From Mariprofundus sp. (GTDB taxonomy: Bacteria > Pseudomonadota > Zetaproteobacteria > Mariprofundales > Mariprofundaceae), in the NCBI GenBank assembly GCA_021772775.1, contig JAJFLH010000032.1, positions 1 through 64,000 on the forward strand: a stretch of 64,000 bases of DNA, given 5' to 3'. Under the pieces are notes generated by a model. It worked only from the letters and a program-made list of their open reading frames with translations. It was not told where the DNA came from and did not search any database. Every line of letters begins with the position of its first letter. The stretch's first letter is position 1. Both the position numbers and the translations under genes were made by a program. This document shows positions 47,204-56,223 of the stretch, in pieces.

Positions 47204-47965
47204 GTGATTACTGAACACAGTCAAAAAAGTGCACCATTAGTATCCATCATTATCGCCACCTTTCATGCCGAACAGGTACTGGAAAAATGCATCAGCAGCA
47301 TTCTAGGGCAATCTCTCGATAATATTGAGTTGATTATTATTGATGGAGGCTCAACCGATGCAACATGTAAAATAATATCAAAATATTCAGACCATATCAC
47401 CTACTCGATCAGTGAAGCGGATCAGGGGATTTATGATGCGATGAATAAAGGCATTGATCAGGCGCAAGGGAAGTGGATTCTATTCCTTGGTTCTGATGAT
47501 CAAATCCATGAGAGCAACACATTATCGAATATATTAAAGGAGTCCGATAGCACTCCAGACCTTATCGCTGGCAACATCGTTTATGATACAGGCAACCGTT
47601 TTCACCCTAGTTTTAATTGGAAAATGTATTTAAAAAACACACTGCACCACCAAGGCGTATTATATAATCGCAGAGTTTTTTCTGATTTCCGATACAACCC
47701 AGAGCACAAAATATCCGGTGATTATGAACTTAACCTAAAACTATTTCTGGCAGGTGCATCACACACTATTATTCCGGAAACTATCTCAACATGTGCAACC
47801 ATGGGTACATCACACCAAATCAATCCAACAGGATACAAAGAAGAGATCTCAATCCGTCAACGATTATTACATAATCATAAAGTAATTTTAAATTTATTGA
47901 ACACTTTAACCCACCTAAGGCTATATATAAAAAATATCTTATCTCAAAGATTAAAGTGCTTCTAA
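47204..47965 (+). CDS. Glycosyltransferase family 2, WcaA-like (plus strand)
   Basis: The only plus-strand gene in the polysaccharide locus. VSIIIATFHAEQVLEKCISSIL, IIIDGGSTDAT, SEADQGIYDAMNKGIDQAQG and LFLGSDD are all of the WcaA/WcaE type. I start at GTG 47204, which puts the usual short leader before the first strand; a TTG at 47159 would add 15 residues but sits inside the likely promoter. Neither has a good Shine-Dalgarno. The opposite orientation and AT-rich codons suggest separate acquisition. Confidence 0.8.
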   Translation: MITEHSQKSAPLVSIIIATFHAEQVLEKCISSILGQSLDNIELIIIDGGSTDATCKIISKYSDHITYSISEADQGIYDAMNKGIDQAQGKWILFLGSDDQIHESNTLSNILKESDSTPDLIAGNIVYDTGNRFHPSFNWKMYLKNTLHHQGVLYNRRVFSDFRYNPEHKISGDYELNLKLFLAGASHTIIPETISTCATMGTSHQINPTGYKEEISIRQRLLHNHKVILNLLNTLTHLRLYIKNILSQRLKCF

Positions 47966-48225
47966 AACAGGACAGTTATCTATAGTAGTTGATAGCCCTA
48001 GCTCTGCATACGCTTCTGAGCCCTTCAAAATATCGCCGTTCAATTTTAATTACTAATAGCTTGTCATTATTACCACTACCAGATCTAGCCTGCTATGTTA
48101 TCCAGACATAGGGTAATCTGACTATCCACAAGCAATATGGCGCTGATAAGCTATAAGTTTCAATTACATGTACGAATTTCATTACTGACAGAAATAATTA
48201 TCCAGTGTACTTATGAGTAACTGCC
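47966..48225. other. AT-rich gap, no gene seen
   Basis: 260 bases between convergent genes. I see no ORF with a plausible start, no tRNA and no clear terminator hairpin with a T-run. Confidence 0.6.
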
Positions 48226-48372
48226 CTAGAAACTTACATATATGAATGGCTCAATACTGAGGCTAAGTCGATGCAAGCTATAATGTGCCAACACTCCTAC
48301 GAACGACCCTAAAACAAAAAGGATCAGGCCGGAAATTGCCTTGGCAAAGTATTTAGTTAAATAGTTTTTCAT
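48226..48372 (-). CDS. 48-residue membrane microprotein ending in FIYVSF, DltX-like
   Basis: Translation from ATG 48372 to TAG 48226 gives 48 residues. A basic start (MKNYLTKYFAKA) is followed by one hydrophobic helix (residues 12-30, ISGLILFVLGSFVGVLA), a short linker and a C-terminus PFIYVSF. The last six residues fit F-x-Y-x-x-F at the very end of the chain. I recall the same tail on DltX, the small single-helix protein of Gram-positive dlt operons, where the C-terminal Tyr is thought to carry the acyl group between the MBOAT DltB and DltD. Here it lies 14 bases after an SGNH-type gene, which overlaps an MBOAT gene. A GAGAG lies 6 bases before the ATG. Function is inferred from tail and context. 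Confidence 0.75.
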   Translation of the reverse strand: MKNYLTKYFAKAISGLILFVLGSFVGVLAHYSLHRLSLSIEPFIYVSF

Positions 48373-48386
48373 ATGCAACTCTCATA

Positions 48387-49604
48387 TTAATCATTATCCA
48401 GAGTTAGTATTCTATCTGCAACCTCATCAGCCAACTTCCATCCACCTAATGTATTAAGGTGAAATGGATCAATAAAATCTTCTGCTTCAAAACGTGGTCT
48501 AACAACACTATAACCATAACTCTCGAATAATTCAGCCTTAGATTTATATATGTCTTCATATCCTTTTTGCACATCTTCGGCCATGTGGTCAAAGTAGTAT
48601 GGCGATACTCCAATATACGCAAGAATGATGTTACTACTCACTCTGGTTAAGTAATTATCTTCGATTTGCCTTGCAAGTTTAGACAAATACCTAGAAGAAA
48701 CCTCTTCCCCCCCGGATGAATCGTCGTAATAGGCACTAAGATTACTGTATTTACTCAACGTAGCCTTGAAGGCTTCGCTATCGACTGGCTGAGTGTAATG
48801 CGTTAAAGACTTCAACACTTCAAAGTCCACTTCAAAATCATAGTCGGGCCATATTTTTCGAGGTGTCCACTGCCAAGCGCCAGCATTTTGTGTGTAATAA
48901 CTGGTAAAGTAATTGTAATCTATATATGTCCATAAATCGTTATAGTAAAACAGCCCGTCCAGCAGCATGCTCAGTTCAATCTTTTCCAAATCATTACGAG
49001 CACTTTCACTGAGTTTTTTTCTATTCCCCTGAAACAGCGCCTTCTTTTCAGAGACATAATTCATAAGATCTGTCGAAAGCATATTTTTGTAGTAGGCATC
49101 CCAAAAATAGTGTTTTTGACTCATAACACCATCAGGAGGATAATGAACCACACCCTCTGACATATCCGACACAAGAAAAACTTCCTTATATTCAGCTCCC
49201 AATATATCCATTGTTGTAGAAGCAAAACCATTCAAAGCACCTGCTGGACCTGCTAAATTATACACACAATATCCATCGCCCAGATTTTCTTTCAATTTTT
49301 TACTCCACAAGTATCTAATTGGCTGACCAACCCCATTCATAATCGAACTACCACCAATAAGGACCAGCACATTCTCAGTGTCACACCCTGAACGAATAAC
49401 CTTGGAAATTTGAGAAGCAGAAAGCAAAAAATGATTATCGATTTGGTAAGGCCCTTGAACTCTTTCAAATGCTCCATAATAACCATCGTGGGCAAGCTTC
49501 ATTCCAAATATGACACATAATCCAAATCCAAATATAACCCCAAGAAGGAATATTCTGGGAGACCTGAAATGCTCTATTATCACGGAAAACAAGTTATTAA
49601 ACAT
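48387..49604 (-). CDS. Membrane-anchored SGNH-hydrolase-like protein (DltD/AlgX-type partner of an MBOAT)
   Basis: From ATG 49604 (8-base overlap with the MBOAT gene, ATGTTTAA) it has 405 residues. One N-terminal membrane helix (about 18-35) anchors a periplasmic domain. Block I of an SGNH fold reads VLIGGSSIMNGVGQ (Ser86/Ser87), NLAGPAGALNGF looks like the Gly block, and the C-terminal DPFHLNTLGGWKLAD supplies the Asp and His. Such proteins take acyl groups delivered by an MBOAT and place them on polysaccharide. A longer frame upstream (to 49676) has no support. A C7 run sits at 48707-48713. Confidence 0.82.
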   Translation of the reverse strand: MFNNLFSVIIEHFRSPRIFLLGVIFGFGLCVIFGMKLAHDGYYGAFERVQGPYQIDNHFLLSASQISKVIRSGCDTENVLVLIGGSSIMNGVGQPIRYLWSKKLKENLGDGYCVYNLAGPAGALNGFASTTMDILGAEYKEVFLVSDMSEGVVHYPPDGVMSQKHYFWDAYYKNMLSTDLMNYVSEKKALFQGNRKKLSESARNDLEKIELSMLLDGLFYYNDLWTYIDYNYFTSYYTQNAGAWQWTPRKIWPDYDFEVDFEVLKSLTHYTQPVDSEAFKATLSKYSNLSAYYDDSSGGEEVSSRYLSKLARQIEDNYLTRVSSNIILAYIGVSPYYFDHMAEDVQKGYEDIYKSKAELFESYGYSVVRPRFEAEDFIDPFHLNTLGGWKLADEVADRILTLDND

Positions 49605-50835
49605 GGAAAAGCGCCTTGAACATCGATATTGATTGATCAACAGGGTAGAAAAATAGTAGCCAACCAGCCCAAACAAAAACCATGGTAATTACCCAAGAAA
49701 CCCCCCAATTGATCGCCCCTAGAAAAGAAGAAAACTTTCTATTTCTTTGTTTAAAGTCTAATACGAATGATTTACCTTTTAAATTCAATATAAATGTCTC
49801 AAAGTATTGATGAAAAACCAAGCCAACCCCATGATAAGCCCCCCATAACACATAGTTCCAGGCAGCCCCATGCCACAAACCACAAATCACAAAAACTAAT
49901 ATCAAGTTAAAGCCGTGCCTTAAGGGAGACACACGATTACCGCCCATCTTTATATACAAATAGTCACGGATCCAAGAACTTAGTGAAATATGCCATCGAC
50001 GCCAGAATTCTTTAATATTCCTTGCCAAATAAGGCCAATTAAAGTTTTCTTGAATTTTAACTCCCATCATCCTTGAAAAACCAATAGCCATGTCACTGTA
50101 AGCGCTAAAATCTAAATATATTTTAAAGGCAATAGCTGCAAAGATTAACCATCTGTCTATTAAAGCATACGATGCAAATATTGGTACGGTACCAGCGACG
50201 TAAAGAGTAAGCATATCGCTCACAAATTTCTTACAAAAGCCGACAATCACTCTTAAAAAACCAACTTGTGTATCAAGTGATATCAGTTTGGCGTTGGCTA
50301 CTCCATGTTTCAGGGATGGGATAAAATGTTCAAATCTCTTGATAGGGCCCGCAACCAAGGTTGGGAAGAATGAAGCAAAGATTAAGAACTCTAAGGGACT
50401 AGAAATAGGCTTATTCCCATCTTTAACATCAACCAAATAGTGAATAAATTCAAAAACAAAAAAACTAATCGCCAGAGGGGCAACTACAGGAGACCATTCA
50501 GATGCAGGAATAGAACTTAAAGCCGGGAACAATTCCGCCAGACTACTAAATATAAATAGAGTATATTTATAAAACACCAAAGATAATGCAACGCAAAAGA
50601 TGACAAGGTTGATTAGTATTGAATTTTTAATCCTGCCTGCAAAATATGTTAAACAGCCTAAAGTCACTATCAGTAAAATGCCTGCATCCCCGGTAAAATG
50701 ATGATAAAAGGCAACACTAGCAACTGCGATCAGCAACATCCTCAAGCGTATTTTCACTGCAAAGTAGCCCGCAAGATAGTAAAGGCCCAAGAACCCAAAC
50801 ATAAAGACCAAAAACCAAAACGTAGTGAATATCAT
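49597..50835 (-). CDS. MBOAT family O-acyltransferase (AlgI/DltB type)
   Basis: A 412-residue multi-pass protein. Family motifs are clear: FPTLVAGPIKRFEHF, YLDFSAYSDMAIGFSRMMG, EFWRRWHISLSSWIRDYLYI, and the catalytic-histidine motif LWHGAAWNYVLWGAYHG. It should move an acyl group, often acetyl or D-alanyl, across the inner membrane for surface polymer decoration. It is followed by the SGNH-type gene and the microprotein, and a good promoter candidate lies just upstream, so these three may form their own transcription unit. Confidence 0.93.
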   Translation of the reverse strand: MIFTTFWFLVFMFGFLGLYYLAGYFAVKIRLRMLLIAVASVAFYHHFTGDAGILLIVTLGCLTYFAGRIKNSILINLVIFCVALSLVFYKYTLFIFSSLAELFPALSSIPASEWSPVVAPLAISFFVFEFIHYLVDVKDGNKPISSPLEFLIFASFFPTLVAGPIKRFEHFIPSLKHGVANAKLISLDTQVGFLRVIVGFCKKFVSDMLTLYVAGTVPIFASYALIDRWLIFAAIAFKIYLDFSAYSDMAIGFSRMMGVKIQENFNWPYLARNIKEFWRRWHISLSSWIRDYLYIKMGGNRVSPLRHGFNLILVFVICGLWHGAAWNYVLWGAYHGVGLVFHQYFETFILNLKGKSFVLDFKQRNRKFSSFLGAINWGVSWVITMVFVWAGWLLFFYPVDQSISMFKALFHV

Positions 50836-50887
50836 AGGTCAACATTCACCCTTCGGATATTGATTTTGTTACAAACGCACTCTTTCA

Positions 50888-50915
50888 TATATAGCATATC
50901 CTTATTTTTTGTTAA
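50888..50915 (-). promoter_or_regulatory. Promoter candidate for the MBOAT-SGNH-microprotein unit
   Basis: On the minus strand, TTAACA (50915-50910), a 16-base spacer, then TATATA (50893-50888). Transcription would begin near 50880, about 45 bases before the MBOAT ATG. It lies in the 177-base gap after gtrA. Confidence 0.45.
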
Positions 50916-51012
50916 GACTAAAGTTATTATTCCCGTGAACTTGAAATTGGGAAGAAGCTGACCTGTTTAGACCAATAAGCGAGAATTATTATTTCAAATA
51001 ATTAGGCTTAAT

Positions 51013-51402
51013 TCACACAGGCTTTAAAGACCAGAATTTTGCTGTGCTAAAGTTAAAAACAACAATTAATGGAATTAATGCTAATTGCACATAAAAAGGA
51101 TCAAACTTAGTGCTCTCTACGATGCGCTCTAATACGAGCACATTTAACGAGACTGATAACAATCCAGCTAAAATATATTTGATAAGACGTCCCTTGAATT
51201 TCAACACTTCTTCAGTCTTAAACACCCACACATAATTTAATGCATAAGTAAGAATCATTCCCAATAAAGATACAATCACAAGGGCAACCAAGTAATTAAC
51301 ATAGATTATCTTAACTAGAATATAAAATAAAATAAGCGTAAAGACAAAGTTTATAGCACCAACAACTGTAAACTTTGAAAATTCAACCTTCAACTTATGC
51401 AT
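51013..51402 (-). CDS. GtrA-like membrane protein
   Basis: About 129 residues from ATG 51402 (a GTG at 51414 would add four). Four membrane helices fill the chain (FTVVGAINFVFTLILFYILV, VALVIVSLLGMILTYALNYVWVF and two more). GtrA proteins are thought to flip undecaprenyl-linked single sugars or otherwise assist GtrB. The partner transferase gene is 26 bases upstream. Confidence 0.88.
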   Translation of the reverse strand: MHKLKVEFSKFTVVGAINFVFTLILFYILVKIIYVNYLVALVIVSLLGMILTYALNYVWVFKTEEVLKFKGRLIKYILAGLLSVSLNVLVLERIVESTKFDPFYVQLALIPLIVVFNFSTAKFWSLKPV

Positions 51403-51428
51403 TATTAATCTCACACATCAATACACCC

Positions 51429-52349
51429 TTACTTGAACTTCTCGCGAATAACATAGTTAGGCCTTTTGCGAATCTCCTCGTTAATGCGCCAAACATATTC
51501 ACCAATCACACCAAGCATCACCATAATCAGCCCTCCCACCACTAAAACGGCTATCATAAGAGGAGCCCAACCCTGAAATGGCGTTCCACCGGCAAGCCAA
51601 CTCACCACAATACTCAAGCTATACAGGATTCCAAATGCAGATGTTATCAATCCTACTAGCGAAATAAATCTAATTGGCAAATAGGATGCATCTAGCACTG
51701 CATCAAGAAAGTTTTTCAACTTTTTCCCGAAATTGTACTGAGACTTCCCAATCGTTCTTTCCAAACGAACATATGGAATGCAACTGGTTCGATAACCTGT
51801 CCAGAGTAAATCCCCCTGAAAGAACCTATGCCGAACATCAATTGCATTGAATTCATCCATGACTATCCGATCCATCAAAACGAAATCAAAACCTCCAGAT
51901 GGCATTTGAGGTATTGACAGTCGCATCACTCCATATGCTATTTTAGAGAATATCTTAGCAAGCAATGGATCAGAGCGATCCGTCCGGTGGGCAATTACAA
52001 TCTCAGAACCCTCTTGCCATTTCTCTATCATTTGCGGAATCAATTCAACTGGATCTTGAAGATCTGCCGAAATATTAATGACAGCATCACCAGTAGCCTC
52101 CTTGAAACCAGCCAGCATGGCTGCCATTTGACCAAAGTTTCTAGTAAAAGTGATTGCTTTAATTCTAGGATCTAGCTCCTTGAGGCTAAGTATCTCTTTC
52201 AGAGATCCGTCCTTCGAACCATCATCAACAAAAACAATTTCATACTCGTGATTATTTAACTCGTTTGAAAAAACCGACTGGATTTTTTCATGTGTTTTAG
52301 AGATAGCACCCTCGTTATGATAAACGGCGATAACAAATGAAACCTTCAA
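51429..52349 (-). CDS. GtrB-like polyprenyl-phosphate glycosyltransferase
   Basis: A 306-residue GT2: VSFVIAVYHNEGAISKTHEK, VFVDDGSKDGSL, FTRNFGQMAAMLAGFKEAT and the ISADLQDPVELIPQM DXD region, then two C-terminal membrane helices (about 225-285). This layout is that of bactoprenol glucosyl/mannosyl transferases that charge undecaprenyl phosphate with one sugar for periplasmic side-branch addition. No GtrC-type final transferase is evident next to it, unless the giant membrane protein at 57333-60506 fills the role. Confidence 0.9.
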   Translation of the reverse strand: MKVSFVIAVYHNEGAISKTHEKIQSVFSNELNNHEYEIVFVDDGSKDGSLKEILSLKELDPRIKAITFTRNFGQMAAMLAGFKEATGDAVINISADLQDPVELIPQMIEKWQEGSEIVIAHRTDRSDPLLAKIFSKIAYGVMRLSIPQMPSGGFDFVLMDRIVMDEFNAIDVRHRFFQGDLLWTGYRTSCIPYVRLERTIGKSQYNFGKKLKNFLDAVLDASYLPIRFISLVGLITSAFGILYSLSIVVSWLAGGTPFQGWAPLMIAVLVVGGLIMVMLGVIGEYVWRINEEIRKRPNYVIREKFK

Positions 52350-52351
52350 AA

Positions 52352-53095
52352 TTATTCACCTCGCTCGCACATCAGAAAGATACTCGAACACAAATCAGGA
52401 TACTGCTGGCCCAATTGATAACATCCTTCCAAATACTCCTTCGATATAATATCTGTTTTTAACAACTCATCCCATTGAAAGTTCGCTAAAGCCTTAAAAA
52501 ATATCCCTGACCGACAAACAACATTCAAACCTGCAGCCTTAGCATCTTTTTCCAGCGTATCCAACGAATAGGTACACCTGTGGCCATGTTCTTTTTCTGC
52601 AGGAGTCACAGCAGAGTTATGACTAATAAGCCCCATTTTAACAGCAATTTGTCGCGAAGGAGCATTGGCATTCGGACAAACGAGAAAGAGCCTCCCCCCT
52701 TCAGTCAGCCACTCATCATTAATGCGCTTCAGCACTAATACCGGATCATCAATATGCTCAAGAACATGAGTCAAAACAATATTATCATACTTAGTCGGAA
52801 GCTCAGCCTCTTCAAAAAGTGAGTTCACAAACTTCACCTTATTGCCAAGCTTCTCTTTGGCTATCTGGATCGCATCACCTGATGCTTCGACACAAGTAAC
52901 ATCATCAAAACATGAAAGAAATCTTTTGGTGAAATCACCCTTAAAGCTACCCAGCTCGAGTAGGTTACCTTTATTAAAAAAAGGCTCGAATGATCTAATC
53001 ATATATGGATGCATGACATCAAAATCAAAACCATAAGCATACTGATGGTCTTCTGTATCGTTTATCTCTTCGTTATAGTCCCGCTGTTTACTCAC
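52352..53095 (-). CDS. Class I SAM-dependent methyltransferase
   Basis: A 247-residue protein with motif I LLELGSFKGDFTKRF, NIVLTHVLEHIDDPVLVLKR and a post-core GGRLFLVCPNANA. Such genes in O-antigen loci methylate sugars or end-cap chains. The target is unknown. It is 2 bases from gtrB and abuts the following GNAT gene. Confidence 0.87.
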   Translation of the reverse strand: MSKQRDYNEEINDTEDHQYAYGFDFDVMHPYMIRSFEPFFNKGNLLELGSFKGDFTKRFLSCFDDVTCVEASGDAIQIAKEKLGNKVKFVNSLFEEAELPTKYDNIVLTHVLEHIDDPVLVLKRINDEWLTEGGRLFLVCPNANAPSRQIAVKMGLISHNSAVTPAEKEHGHRCTYSLDTLEKDAKAAGLNVVCRSGIFFKALANFQWDELLKTDIISKEYLEGCYQLGQQYPDLCSSIFLMCERGE

Positions 53096-53554
53096 TTATG
53101 ACTCCTTAATGATATCTAGTCGCATGATAATGGAGCTATCATCCACATCAACTGCAACAAAACCTTTTTTCTCATATAGTCGAATTGCTTTCGTATTATT
53201 CTGATCTACTTCAAGTTCTAAACGTTGAAACCCCACCGATTCAGCATGCCTAATACAATCTGACATCAATCGCGATGCAACACCCCTTCCCATTGTATCA
53301 GCTAACACACTAACACTGGTAATATACGCTGTTCCACATTTCAAATCATTACAATACGTTGCCATCAACCCAACCAGGGCACCCTCCGACCACGCCTCAA
53401 ACCTCACAGCATTATTATATATTTTCGAGCTATATTCATTTAAGGCGACTCTCAAACTTAAATGCGGAACAAAATTCTCATCACAACTAGCTAAATGTTC
53501 AACGATCTCATTTTCAGATGCTTTATTCTGACCATAAATAATGGAACCCCTCAT
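53096..53554 (-). CDS. GNAT family acetyltransferase
   Basis: A 152-residue single-domain GNAT: TAYITSVSVLADTMGRGVASRLM (acetyl-CoA site with an altered Q/RxxGxG/A reading G-R-G-V-A) and GFQRLELEVDQNNTKAIRLYEKKGF. Its start overlaps the stop of the propeller gene upstream (ATGA). It probably acylates an amino sugar made by the aminotransferase at 56224. Confidence 0.87.
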   Translation of the reverse strand: MRGSIIYGQNKASENEIVEHLASCDENFVPHLSLRVALNEYSSKIYNNAVRFEAWSEGALVGLMATYCNDLKCGTAYITSVSVLADTMGRGVASRLMSDCIRHAESVGFQRLELEVDQNNTKAIRLYEKKGFVAVDVDDSSIIMRLDIIKES

Positions 53555-54513
53555 GGCTCCAGAACTGCCAATCCAAAACCAAAACGACCAAATTCGTTGC
53601 CATTATAAAGCAGATAAACCTTCCCATCACACTCGAACACATGAGGATAGCATAACATATCGGAATCCCAGTCTCCTGGTGTAACGTCAAGAAGAAGATC
53701 ATCGTCATCCCTCTTCCAATCCACCAGATCATCCGAATATGCATGACCAATACGGTAGCCTCGTCCAATGTTCTTTCTAAAGTCAAACGATTGCCGATAA
53801 CAAAAAAACATATGATGGCGCCCATCAATCTCTACTACTGTAGGCAGAGCCTGACTCTCTTCGCTCCCCAGTCGATCTGGAATAATCTGCCTAGATTCTT
53901 CCTTCACCCACTCAATACCATCGTTAGAAATAGCATGTCCAATCTTATAAGTACGATCTGGGGGAGCATCAGCAGAGAACTTTTTCCAGCCCGTACCAAA
54001 GATATACCACATGTGGAATACATCCCCTATTACCTTGACAAAACCATCTCCAACCAAACAAGGTTCATGCGGCGAAGCAGCCAACACAGGGCCATCTCCA
54101 AGGCGCTCGAAAGTCTTTCCCTCATCATGACTAACCGCTAAACCAACAGCCGTATCAACTGATACAGAAACACGACGATTCCAACCACAAGTATAGCCGT
54201 AAATCACACCATTATGTCTCAATACATTCATAGGGAAAATACCATGCTCATCAAAACACCCCAGTTTACCTAAAGAAATAACTGGTTGATCAGATACACG
54301 CATAATATCACGAAAATTCTTTTTGATATCAACGAAGGCAATGTGACTAAGGTACTTACCATTCTTCTTATCCACCGATCGAGTAGAAAAATAAATGCGA
54401 ACAAAATCATCAAACATCAATGTTTGAGGTGATTGCGCAAACTCGAGACATTCATTTGGCAATGAATGTTGAGTCGGATCAAATATTTTACCGAGTTTTC
54501 TCCACTTCATCAT
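53551..54513 (-). CDS. Glycosidase-like five-bladed propeller protein (copy 2)
   Basis: A 320-residue paralogue of the next gene upstream, similar from end to end. It opens with MKWRKLGKIFDP. The blades carry repeated aromatic/His/Asp motifs: VRIYFSTRSVDKKNGK, CGWNRRVSVSVDTAVG, MWYIFGTGWKKF, HHMFFCYRQSFDFR and LCYPHVFECDGKVYLLYNG. The fold resembles GH43/GH32/GH130-type propellers. No signal peptide is seen, so the protein should be cytoplasmic, odd for a hydrolase of surface glycan; it may be a phosphorylase, a transferase accessory or a sugar sensor. Confidence 0.8.
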   Translation of the reverse strand: MMKWRKLGKIFDPTQHSLPNECLEFAQSPQTLMFDDFVRIYFSTRSVDKKNGKYLSHIAFVDIKKNFRDIMRVSDQPVISLGKLGCFDEHGIFPMNVLRHNGVIYGYTCGWNRRVSVSVDTAVGLAVSHDEGKTFERLGDGPVLAASPHEPCLVGDGFVKVIGDVFHMWYIFGTGWKKFSADAPPDRTYKIGHAISNDGIEWVKEESRQIIPDRLGSEESQALPTVVEIDGRHHMFFCYRQSFDFRKNIGRGYRIGHAYSDDLVDWKRDDDDLLLDVTPGDWDSDMLCYPHVFECDGKVYLLYNGNEFGRFGFGLAVLEP

Positions 54514-54522
54514 GAATCTCCC

Positions 54523-55485
54523 TTAGTCCAATTCACCATCGAGCACTGCTAGGCCGAAACCACACCTACCTACCTGATCACCTAAATAGGCCAGATAGAT
54601 CTTTCCATCAAGCTCAAAAACATGTGGATAACTGATCATCTCAGCATCCCAGCCCTCTTCGGAGATATCGATACCTGCTTTGCTATCATCCCTCACCCAG
54701 TCCTTTAAGTTGGTACTTGATGCATAACCAATACGGTAACCATTCGCTTTCCCCCTATAATTGCTACTGTAGCGGTAGCAGAAAAACATATGATATTTAC
54801 CATTGGCATAAAACACATCTGGACTAGCTTGTGCCTCATCGCCCTCAATACGACTTTCAATCAAATCCTTGTTCATTTTGGACCAATGTAAACCATCATT
54901 GGAAGTAGCCATACGTATTTTATAGACAGGTTCAGCCCTTCCCTCAACTATTTTCCATTTACGACCAGCGATATACCACAAATACCAAATATTGTTAAAG
55001 CGCCGAATTTTGGGCCCACTTAGAACAAACGGCTCATCAAGAGAGTAAGATAACACAGGGCCATTACCAAGTTTACTAAAAGTCTGGCCTTGATCGAGAC
55101 TGGTCGCCATGCCAATGGCCACATTAAATGGTACAGATTCACAACGTGTCCATCCAGCATAATAAGCACGCACAGTGTCACCATCCCGGATTACTGAAAC
55201 CGGATAAGTACCGAACTCATCAAATTCACCAAATCCGCCAAGATTCAAAATCGGCTGATCGCTGACACGTAACACGTTGAATAGGTTATTACGATCAAGG
55301 TCAACATAAGCTGAATAACTAACAAACTGTCCCTGCTCATCTACTGGAGGCCGACATGAGAAATAGACTCGCACAAAATCTTCAAATACTAATGTTGCAG
55401 GTGCTTGCGCAAATTCCTTTAACCATGGCCTCCCCTGCACCTCTTGGGGAGTAAAAACCTTGCCTAACTTCTTCCATTTAAACAC
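54523..55485 (-). CDS. Glycosidase-like five-bladed propeller protein (copy 1)
   Basis: A 320-residue tandem partner with the same motif order: FKWKKLGKVFTP, EDFVRVYFSCRPPVDEQG, YYAGWTRCESVPFNVAIG, WYLWYIAGRKWKI, YHMFFCYRYSSNYRG and ISYPHVFELDGKIYLAYLG. Equal length and shared motifs show a gene duplication, followed by wide divergence. It overlaps wbqC by eight bases. The catalytic acids cannot be assigned by eye, and no enzyme activity is known to me for this exact subfamily. Confidence 0.82.
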   Translation of the reverse strand: MFKWKKLGKVFTPQEVQGRPWLKEFAQAPATLVFEDFVRVYFSCRPPVDEQGQFVSYSAYVDLDRNNLFNVLRVSDQPILNLGGFGEFDEFGTYPVSVIRDGDTVRAYYAGWTRCESVPFNVAIGMATSLDQGQTFSKLGNGPVLSYSLDEPFVLSGPKIRRFNNIWYLWYIAGRKWKIVEGRAEPVYKIRMATSNDGLHWSKMNKDLIESRIEGDEAQASPDVFYANGKYHMFFCYRYSSNYRGKANGYRIGYASSTNLKDWVRDDSKAGIDISEEGWDAEMISYPHVFELDGKIYLAYLGDQVGRCGFGLAVLDGELD

Positions 55486-56185
55486 TGCTCAGCTCCTCAT
55501 AGTTTGTAGCAATACAGACTCTGGCTTTATCCACTGAGTTGAACATCAGCACGTCGATGATCGATAACCATGGCAAAAATTCATTGCCTAACTGCTCATA
55601 CTCAAACGTTTTGGATTGGAGAAATTTTAAATCAATACCTTTCTCCCGAAAGTCTTCCTTTGAATATAATCCCATTCCGCCAATAGCATTCACATATGTG
55701 CCCGCACCAACAGCTTCGCATAAAGCCAATACCTTATCCTGGTTTCTTAAACTATGATCAATGGCGACATCCGAAGATATTCTGATCTCTGTTTTGATAT
55801 CCAAATATTCACAAACGTTAACAATTGAATGATGCAGAAAATGAAACAGATTCACATCATCATATCTCACAATCCTTTCAATTAGCGGAAACACCTGTTC
55901 AAAATAAGGCGCTCGTTGATATGCACCTTTAAATTGGTTAAGTAACTTATCCCGATTAAAGCCTACTGACAGCACCCGCTCATTAACATTCAGATAATCC
56001 GAATCTTTTTTTAAAGGAATAGAAAACAGAACATCTTTTCCATTTTGCAGTATACGATTGCGATTTATCCAACCTTTCTTTGTGTATTGTATATTATCGT
56101 ACACAACAAAAACATCTACGGCATTAATCAACTGAAAATAGCCTATATAAGGGAACAAATACGGCTGCATAATAGCTAACTTCAT
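55478..56185 (-). CDS. wbqC: WbqC family protein
   Basis: A 235-residue protein with the WbqC signature: IMQPYLFPYIGYFQLINAVD, DNIQYTKKGWINRNRIL and the C-terminal WLSIIDVLMFN. WbqC proteins recur in O-antigen loci next to aminotransferases and are thought to act on amino sugars; the reaction is not settled. Here wbqC follows a DegT-type gene by 38 bases and overlaps the propeller gene. Confidence 0.88.
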   Translation of the reverse strand: MKLAIMQPYLFPYIGYFQLINAVDVFVVYDNIQYTKKGWINRNRILQNGKDVLFSIPLKKDSDYLNVNERVLSVGFNRDKLLNQFKGAYQRAPYFEQVFPLIERIVRYDDVNLFHFLHHSIVNVCEYLDIKTEIRISSDVAIDHSLRNQDKVLALCEAVGAGTYVNAIGGMGLYSKEDFREKGIDLKFLQSKTFEYEQLGNEFLPWLSIIDVLMFNSVDKARVCIATNYEELSSV

Positions 56186-56223
56186 CTGAGCACCCTTATT
56201 ATGAGAATTCCATCAAAATACAT

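Noticed and set aside
50832-50888. An 18-codon ORF just before the MBOAT gene, stop overlapping its ATG, as a possible leader peptide
   Set aside because: Its ATG overlaps the predicted -10 element, so it would not be in the transcript.
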